NCBI GenBank assembly: GCA_037349105.1 | Contig: JAYJMM010000116.1 | Coordinates: 1,364,001 to 1,428,000 of the forward strand | Direction: 5' to 3' | DNA from: Limnomonas spitsbergensis | Taxonomy: Eukaryota; Chlorophyta; Chlorophyceae; Chlamydomonadales | DNA length: 64,000 nt | Part shown: positions 32,401 to 41,400 of the stretch, piece by piece | Numbering within the stretch: position 1 is the stretch's first letter | How the letters are laid out: each line of letters starts with the position of its first letter | Position numbers and translations under genes: made by a program | The notes under the pieces: generated by a model | Database searches by the model: none | Told to the model about the DNA's origin: nothing | The model's input: the letters and a program-made list of their open reading frames with translations, nothing else

Positions 32401-35400
32401 GGATTTGCTAACACAGGGACACAAAAGAGCTGGATTTGCTAACCCAGGGACACAGCAGAGCTGGATCTGCCAACCCAGGGACACAGCAGAGTTGGATTTG
32501 CTAACCCAGGGACACAGCAGAGCTGGATATGCAAACCCAGGGACACAGCAGAGCTGGATTTGCTAACCCAGGGTCACAGCAGAGCTGGATTTGCTAACAC
32601 AGGGACACAGCAGAGCTGGATTTGCTAACACAGGGACACAGCAGAGCTGGATCTGCAAACCCAGGGACACAGCAGACCTGGATCTGCGAACCCAGGGACA
32701 CAGCAGAGCTGGATCTGCGTACCCAGGGACACAGCAGAGCTGGATCTGCGAACCCAGGGACACAGCAGAGCTGGATCTGCGTACCCAGGGACACAGCAGA
32801 GCTGGATCTGCGAACCCAGGGACACAGCAGAGCTGGATTTGCTAACACAGGGACACAGCAGAGCTGGATTTGCTAACACAGGGACACAGCAGAGCTGGAT
32901 TTGCTAACACAGGGACACAGCAGAGCTGGATTTGCTAACACAGGGACACAAAAGAGCTGGATTTGCTAACCCAGGGACACAGCAGAGCTGGATCTGCCAA
33001 CCCAGGGACACAGCAGAGTTGGATTTGCTAACCCAGGGACACAGCAGAGCTGGATATGCAAACCCAGGGACACAGCAGAGCTGGATTTGCTAACCCAGGG
33101 TCACAGCAGGGCTGGATTTGCTAACACAGGGACACAGCAGAGCTGGATTTGCTAACACAGGGACACAGCAGAGCTGGATCTGCGAACCCAGGGACACAGC
33201 AGACCTGGATCTGCGAACCCAGGGACACAGCAGAGCTGGATCTGCGAACCCAGGGACACAGCAGAGCTGGATCTGCGAACCCAAGGACACAGCAGAGTTG
33301 GATTTGCTAACCCAGGGACACAGCAGAGCTGGATTTGTTAACACAGGGACACAGCAGAGCTGGATTTGCTAACACAGGGACACAGCAGAGCTGGATTTGC
33401 TAACACAGGGACACAGCAGAGCTGGATTTGCTAACACAGGGACACAGCAGAGCTGGATTTGCTAACACAGGGACACAGCAGAGCTGGATTTGCTAACACA
33501 GGGACACAGCAGAGCTGGATTTGCTAACACAGGGACACAGCAGAGCTGGATTTGCTAACACAGGGACACAAAAGAGCTGGATTTGCTAACCCAGGGACAC
33601 AGCAGAGCTGGATCTGCCAACCCAGGGACACAGCAGAGCTGGATTTGCTAACCCAGGGACACAGCAGAGCTGGATATGCAAACCCAGGGACACAGCAGAG
33701 CTGGATTTGCTAACCCAGGGACACAGCAGAGCTGGATTTGCTAACACAGGGACACAGCAGAGCTGGATTTGCTAACACAGGGACACAGCAGAGCTGGATC
33801 TGCAAACCCAGGGACACAGCAGAGCTGGATCTGCGAACCCAGGGACACAGCAGAGCTGGATCTGCGTACCCAGGGACACAGCAGAGCTGGATCTGCGAAC
33901 CCAGGGACACAGCAGAGCTGGATCTGCGTACCCAGGGACACAGCAGAGCTGGATCTGCGAACCCAGGGACACAGCAGAGCTGGATTTGCTAACACAGGGA
34001 CACATCTCTCCATTTGGCTGGGGCACCACGAGTGACAGAAACGCACATTCCTAGGTCCTATGATCCCTAGGCAAGCGGCGGCCACACGTTTGAAGGCACG
34101 CACCGCACTTATGCAGGGAGGCGGCTCGGGCGGACGGATACGGGCTGTGCTGGCTGCGGCCTCTGGGCTGCTTCCTTGCCCCGCTTTCTCCCGCTGCCTC
34201 TTTGTCGTCCACCGCACCGCCGGGCGACCGGGCGATGCCCATGGCCGCGTCCAGAGCGGCGGCGGCGGCGGAGCGCAGCTGCCGACTTCTGGCGGCAATC
34301 TTCGCCGCAGGTAGGCCCTGGCGGCGGGGAGCGTGCGCGTCCTCAGCATGCTCGCCTGATGCCCCTAGCTGGCCTTCCAGACCGCCTTGTCGTTGACTCT
34401 GCTGCCTCGGCGCGGTCGTACAGAACTGATCCAGCACATGGAGGCAGCCGGGGCGCCGTATGTCCCACACACGCACCTGAGGGGATAGTGGGAGACCAAT
34501 CAAATACGCTCTTGTGAGGTTCACTATTTTGTTTGGAAATGATACCCGTAACTTTATTCAATTAATTTAGATCCTGCATGATTAAAATGTTTTATGTTAT
34601 TTATAAGGTTCAGAAGGGCATGCAGTTGGATGCCACCACTGATAAGAAGGCCGAGTGCTTCAGACCTCGTGCTTCAAATTTAATGCGGAAACCCTGAGAC
34701 ACAGCCGGTTTTGCTTCCGGAACAGCCCCTTGCGATGAAGCCTTCGGGTACAGACTTTGTGCCTACAGACTTTGTCTTCAAGACTTTTCCCAACGCCTTC
34801 GCTGGATAAGACCCCTGGGCCCACTCGGCCCCTTCATCTGTCTCCTCAGGCCCTCGGATGCAGGGACGCCGCTCAAGCCAGCAGACAATATCCAGAGTTC
34901 ACTTTTCCCGCCTAGGACTCAAACCTTGGCAGGTCTCCCAGGGGCTGCCAAAAGGCCCAATTAGGACCAACCTGGACCGGCCTTCGACTGGTGGCCAGAG
35001 CAGCATGGCTGGCCACTAATGGGGTCTCCAGCCAGAGGCCAGCGTGTAGCTGACATGTAGCTGAGTCAGGAAGAAAGAAACGCTGACGAAATTCATGTTC
35101 ACTCATCATGGAATCAAAGACTGGAGAACCCATTGCCCCCCTGCACCAGTGCCTTCTGCCCCAAACCTTCTGCCTCTGCCTCAAGCCTTCTGCCTCAAGC
35201 CTTCTGCTCCAAGCCTTCTGCCTCAAGCCCCTCCTCCCACCAAGCCTGAGTCGCGCCTTAAGGAAGCCAGGGAAGACAGGGAAGACGCCAGAATGTCCAA
35301 GTCTCTGCTGTATGTCAGCAAGCCAAACAGTGTTCCTTTTCCCCGGCTACATGGCCACCTTCGGTGGACCACCCCGCGGCTGCCAAAGGCGCGCTTGGGG

Positions 35401-38400
35401 CAAAAACTAGCCCCAAAACCTAACTAGCCCTCAGGCAGTCAGACCCAGGACCAAGCAGCATGGCTGTCCTGGCATGGGGCCCTTGGGCAAAGGCTAGGAG
35501 GTAGCTGAACTGAAGCTGAACTGTAGCTGAACTGTGGTTAAAACATGCTTGAACTTCGGCCAAGCATCGAAAAACAAACAGCTTGTACTCGGTTGTTTGT
35601 TGATTTATCAAGAAACAACGATATTTAGCAATCCGCTAGGGTTGCGTGTGAATCCTGGCAAGTCCACAGGCGGCCCTCCCAGCACCGCATGGCAGGCCCC
35701 CCACCTGGCCGCACGCATCCCCAGTGACAAGCTGGAACTCGTTGGACAAGGACCAGCTGACAGTCCAGACATCCTCTCTGCATCGCAAGCCAAGCGGCAG
35801 ACATAAGTTACAGAGGATTAGAGAGGAGAGGGGTCAAAGCAAGGGGATTAGAGAGGAGAGGGGTCAAAGCAAGGGGATTAGAGAGGAGAGGGGTCAAAGC
35901 AAGGGGATTAGAGAGGAGAGGGGTCAAAGCAAGGGGATTAGAGAGGAGAGGGGTCAAAGCAAGGGGATTAGAGAGGAGAGGGGTCAAAGCAAGGGGATTA
36001 GAGAGGAGAGGGGTCAAAGCAAGGGGATTAGAGAGGAGAGGGGTCAAAGCAAGGGGATTAGAGAGGAGAGGGGTCAAAGCAAGGGGATTAGAGAGGAGAG
36101 GGGTCAAAGCAAGGGGATTAGAGAGGAGAGGGGTCAAAGCAAGGGGATTAGAGAGGAGAGGGGTCAAAGCAAGGGGATTAGAGAGGAGAGGGGTCAAAGC
36201 AAGGGGATTAGAGAGGAGAGGGGTCAAAGCAAGGGGATTAGAGAGGAGAGGGGTCAAAGCAAGGGGATTAGAGAGGAGAGGGGTCAAAGCAAGGGGATTA
36301 GAGAGGAGAGGGGTCAAAGCAAGGGGATTAGAGAGGAGAGGGGTCAAAGCAAGGGGATTAGAGAGGAGAGGGGTCAAAGCAAGGGGATTAGAGAGGAGAG
36401 GGGTCAAAGCAAGGGGATTAGAGAGGAGAGGGGTCAAAGCAAGGGGATTAGAGAGGAGAGGGGTCAAAGCAAGGGGATTAGAGAGGAGAGGGGTCAAAGC
36501 AAGGGGACTTGAACCCAGAGGAATCAAGGCAAGGGGATTAGAGAGGAGAGGGGTCAAAGCAAGGGGACTTGAACCCAGAGGAATCAAGGCAAGGGGATTA
36601 GAGAGGAGAGGGGTCAAAGCAAGGGGACTTGAACCCAGAGGAATCAAGGCAAGGGGATTAGAGAGGAGAGGGGTCAAAGCAAGGGGACTTGAACCCAGAG
36701 GAATCAAGGCAAGGGGATTAGAGAGGAGAGGGGTCAAAGCAAGGGGACTTGAACCCAGAGGAATCAAGGCAAGGGGATTAGAGAGGAGAGGGGTCAAAGC
36801 AAGGGGACTTGAACCCAGAGGAATCAAGGCAAGGGGATTAGAGAGGAGAGGGGTCAAAGCAAGGGGACTTGAACCCAGAGGAATCAAGGCAAGGGGATTA
36901 GAGAGGAGAGGGGTCAAGGCAAGGGGACTTGAACCCAGAGGAATCAAGGCAAGGGGATTAGAGAGGAGAGGGGTCAAAGCAAGGGGACTTGAACCCAGAG
37001 GAATCAAGGCAAGGGGATTAGAGAGGAGAGGGGTCAAAGCAAGGGGACTTGAACCCAGAGGAATCAAGGCAAGGGGATTAGAGAGGAGAGGGGTCAAAGC
37101 AAGGGGACTTGAACCCAGAGGAATCAAGGCAAGGGGATTAGAGAGGATAGGGGTCAAAGCAAGGGGACTTGAACCCAGAGGAATCAAGGCAAGGGGATTA
37201 GAGAGGAGAGGGGTCAAAGCAAGGGAACTTGAACCCAGAGGAATCAAGGCAAGGGGATTAGAGAGGAGAGGGGTCAAAGCAAGGGGACTTGAACCCAGAG
37301 GAATCAAGGCAAGGGGATTAGAGAGGAGAGGGGTCAAAGCAAGGGGACTTGAACCCAGAGGAATCAAGGCAAGGGGGTTAGAGAGGATAGGGGTCAAAGC
37401 AAGGGGACTTGAACCCAGAGGAATCAAGGCAAGGGGATTAGAGAGGATAGGGGTCAAAGCAAGGGGACTTGAACCCAGAGGAATCAAGGCAAGGGGATTA
37501 GAGAGGAGAGGGGTCAAAGCAAGGGGACTTGAACCCAGAGGAATCAAGGCAAGGGGATTAGAGAGGAGAGGGGTCAAAGCAAGGGGACTTGAACCCAGAG
37601 GAATCAAGGCAAGGGGATTAGAGAGGAGAGGGGTCAAAGCAAGGGGACTTGAACCCAGAGGAATCAAGGCAAGGGGGTTAGAGAGGATAGGGGTCAAAGC
37701 AAGGGGACTTGAACCCAGAGGAATCAAGGCAAGGGGGTTAGAGAGGATAGGGGTCAAAGCAAGGGGACTTGAACCCAGAGGAATCAAGGCAAGGGGGTTA
37801 GAGAGGATAGGGGTCAAAGCAAGGGGACTTGAACCCAGAGGAATCAAGGCAAGGGGGTTAGAGAGGATAGGGGTCAAAGCAAGGGGACTTGAACCCAGAG
37901 GAATCAAGGCAAGGGGATTAGAGAGGAGAGGGGTCAAGGCAAGGGGACTTGAACCCAGAGGAATCAAGGCAAGGGGGTTAGAGAGGAGAGGGGTCAAGGC
38001 AAGGGGACTTGAACCCAGAGGAATCAAGGCAAGGGGGTTAGAGAGGATAGGGGTCAAAGCAAGGGGACTTGAACCCAGAGGAATCAAGGCAAGGGGGTTA
38101 GAGAGGATAGGGGTCAAAGCAAGGGGACTTGAACCCAGAGGAATCAAGGCAAGGGGGTTAGAGAGGATAGGGGTCAAAGCAAGGGGACTTGAACCCAGAG
38201 GAATCAAGGCAAGGGGATTAGAGAGGATAGGGGTCAAAGCAAGGGGACTTGAACCCAGAGGAATCAAGGCAAGGGGATTAGAGAGGAGAGGGGTCAAGGC
38301 AAGGGGACTTGAACCCAGAGGAATCAAGGCAAGGGGGTTAGAGAGGATAGGGGTCAAAGCAAGGGGACTTGAACCCAGAGGAATCAAGGCAAGGGGGTTA

Positions 38401-41400
38401 GAGAGGATAGGGGTCAAAGCAAGGGGACTTGAACCCAGAGGAATCAAGGCAAGGGGGTTAGAGAGGATAGGGGTCAAAGCAAGGGGACTTGAACCCAGAG
38501 GAATCAAGGCAAGGGGGTTAGAGAGGATAGGGGTCAAAGCAAGGGGACTTGAACCCAGAGGAATCAAGGCAAGGGGGTTAGAGAGGATAGGGGTCAAAGC
38601 AAGGGGACTTGAACCCAGAGGAATCAAGGCAAGGGGATTAGAGAGGATAGGGGTCAAGGCAAGGGGACTTGAACCCAGAGGAATCACGGCAAGGGGGTTA
38701 GAGAGGATAGGGGTCAAAGCAAGGGGACTTGAACCCAGAGGAATCAAGGCAAGGGGGTTAGAGAGGATAGGGGTCAAAGCAAGGGGACTTGAACCCAGAG
38801 GAATCAAGGCAAGGGGGTTAGAGAGGATAGGGGTCAAAGCAAGGGGACTTGAACCCAGAGGAATCAAGGCAAGGGGGTTAGAGAGGATAGGGGTCAAAGC
38901 AAGGGGACTTGAACCCAGAGGAATCAAGGCAAGGGGATTAGAGAGGATAGGGGTCAAAGCAAGGGGACTTGAACCCAGAGGAATCAAGGCAAGGGGATTA
39001 GAGACGTGAGGGGTCAAAGCAAGGGGACTTGAACCCAGAGGAATCAAGGCAAGGGGATTAGAGAGGAGAGGGGTCAAAGCAAGGGGACTTGAACCCAGAG
39101 GAATCAAGGCAAGGGGATTAGAGAGGATAGGGGTCAAAGCAAGGGGACTTGAACCCAGAGGAATCAAGGCAAGGGGATTAGAGACGTGAGGGGTCAAAGC
39201 AAGGGGACTTGAACCCAGAGGAATCAAGGCAAGGGGATTAGAGAGGAGAGGGGTCAAAGCAAGGGGACTTGAACCCAGAGGAATCAAGGCAAGGGGATTA
39301 GAGAGGATAGGGGTCAAAGCAAGGGGACTTGAACCCAGAGGAATCAAGGCAAGGGGATTAGAGAGGAGAGGGGTCAAAGCAAGGGGACTTGAACCCAGAG
39401 GAATCAAGGCAAGGGGATTAGAGACGTGAGGGGTCAAAGCAAGGGGACTTGAACCCAGAGGAATCAAGGCAAGGGGATTAGAGAGGAGAGGGGTCAAGGC
39501 AAGGGGACTTGAACCCAGAGGAATCAAGGCAAGGGGATTAGAGAGGATAGGGGTCAAAGCAAGGGGACTTGAACCCAGAGGAATCAAGGCAAGGGGATTA
39601 GAGAGGAGAGGGGTCAAAGCAAGGGGACTTGAACCCAGAGGAATCAAGGCAAGGGGATTAGAGAGGAGAGGGGTCAAAGCAAGGGGACTTGAACCCAGAG
39701 GAATCAAGGCAAGGGGATTAGAGAGGAGAGGGGTCAAAGCAAGGGGACTTGAACCCAGAGGAATCAAGGCAAGGGGATTAGAGACGTGAGGGGTCCAGAA
39801 AAGAGGTGCACCAATCCACCCTGACCTGTCTTGATGCATACAATGTATGCATCAAGATGTATGTCATACATCAGGCTCTCCTCGCCTGACCAGTGTTTAT
39901 TTTTCATTACTGAGCTACATGTCAGCTACTTCAGCCTCCAGCCATAGACCCCATACCGGGCCAGCCCGGCTGCTTTGGCCGCCAGACTTGGGCTGGTCCA
40001 GGCTTGGTCCCAATCAGGTATTTGGCAGATGCGGGGCTGCCTCCTGAAGGTAGATTTGTAACCGAATAAAGAAACACTGCGCCTGACGGGCCAGTCAGGC
40101 TACATGAAACACTAAAAAGACGATGGCTCTTTTTCCTTTCCCCTTCTTTTCAGCAGACCTGACTCCAGAGCATCTTAGTGGCTGGCCTGTCTCCAATTGC
40201 CTAGGATGCCGGCTAGTGCTGGTACCTGTGTAGCCGGCTAATCTAGAGTGCCTGCGGGGCAGGTTATGTTTCAAAAACGCTCCCTAGGCTGTACGCTGTG
40301 ATGAAGCTGAACTGCAGCTAATTGTAGCTGAAGCAACCTAAAATTACACAGAGCAGCCGACTGCTCGCTTTAAGCCGCCGTCCCACCTGTGGCCAGACAG
40401 CATGTGCGCAAAAGCTCCGCTGCCGGGGTCGCACAGCAGCACGTCCCGGGCCTGGCAGGCGCCCGCCACCAGGCAGTGGCTGGTGGCGGCTGCGGACATG
40501 GTGGCGGCAGTCACGCGGGCGGGCATCGAGAAGCAGCACACAGCCTGTTGGCTGCAAGGGATGAGGGTTAAGGGTTTCGGGTTAAGCAGGCGCCCGCCAC
40601 CAGGCAGTGGCTGGTGGCGGCTGCAGACATGGTGGCGGCAGTCACGCGGGCGGGCATCGAGAAGCAGCACACAGCCTGTTGCCTGCAAGGGATGAGGGTT
40701 TAGGGTTAAGCAGGCGCCCGCCACCAGGCAGTGGCTGGTGGCGGCTGCGGACATTGTGGCGGCAGTTACGCGGGCGGGCATTGCGAAGCAGCACACAGCC
40801 TGTCGGCTGCAAGCAGTGATGCACGTCATATTTTGGAATTAATTATTTCGCTCATGCGTAAAAATGTGTGAAAATGAGTGGGAAAGTGTGAGGCCCAAGG
40901 CGAAGCCGAGGTGGGGGGCGGTGCGGGGGGGGCGCCCGAGCCCCCCGCATGGGGGTCTGGGGGCAAAGCCCCCTGAGCTCAGAAACACTGTAGGGAATAA
41001 ACATCAGATTCTTCATTGATAACTGCTCAATTTCGAGCATTGCGAGCATTCGAGCCGCTAGCAACAGCCGCGAATAGGCTCAAAATGCTGACTTGGGTCT
41101 TGGGTAGTGCGTGATGCGCGGCCAATTCGGCATGCATCCGCCGATTCTCTGAGTCACTGTCGCTATCAGTTTCATCTCCCATTGAAAAATGTGGAATTAT
41201 ATAGTGATCCAACGTGGAAAGAAAGAGGTCCTGACGTTAGAACAGTGATGCTTTCCCACCCTAATTCGAAAAGCGATGCGTTCCGGAGCCTAGCCTTCGG
41301 CCAGGCCAGGGGAATTGACATTAAGCCTTGGGCGATGAGCGTGCCAAATTCGACAAGATCATTTATTCAGATTTCGCCCAAACTATCGCTGACAGCGATG

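Noticed and set aside
30665..33992. Many open frames of 80-300 codons ([18 protein letters not shown] types)
   Set aside because: All follow from a 31-bp unit without stops, open in every frame on both strands.
30955..34005. CRISPR-like array
   Set aside because: Units are contiguous with no unique spacers, in a eukaryotic intron.
35808..39839. 1343-codon minus-strand open frame as a protein gene
   Set aside because: It coincides with a satellite whose 30-bp unit lacks stops in that frame; the plus strand is also open for long stretches, and the region lies in an intron between phase-matched CSA exons. Kept only as a question in the findings.
40852..41212. Small frames inside the 610-bp element as a transposase
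   Set aside because: Only about 60-70 codons and no DDE or hAT-dimerisation motif; the element is treated as non-autonomous.
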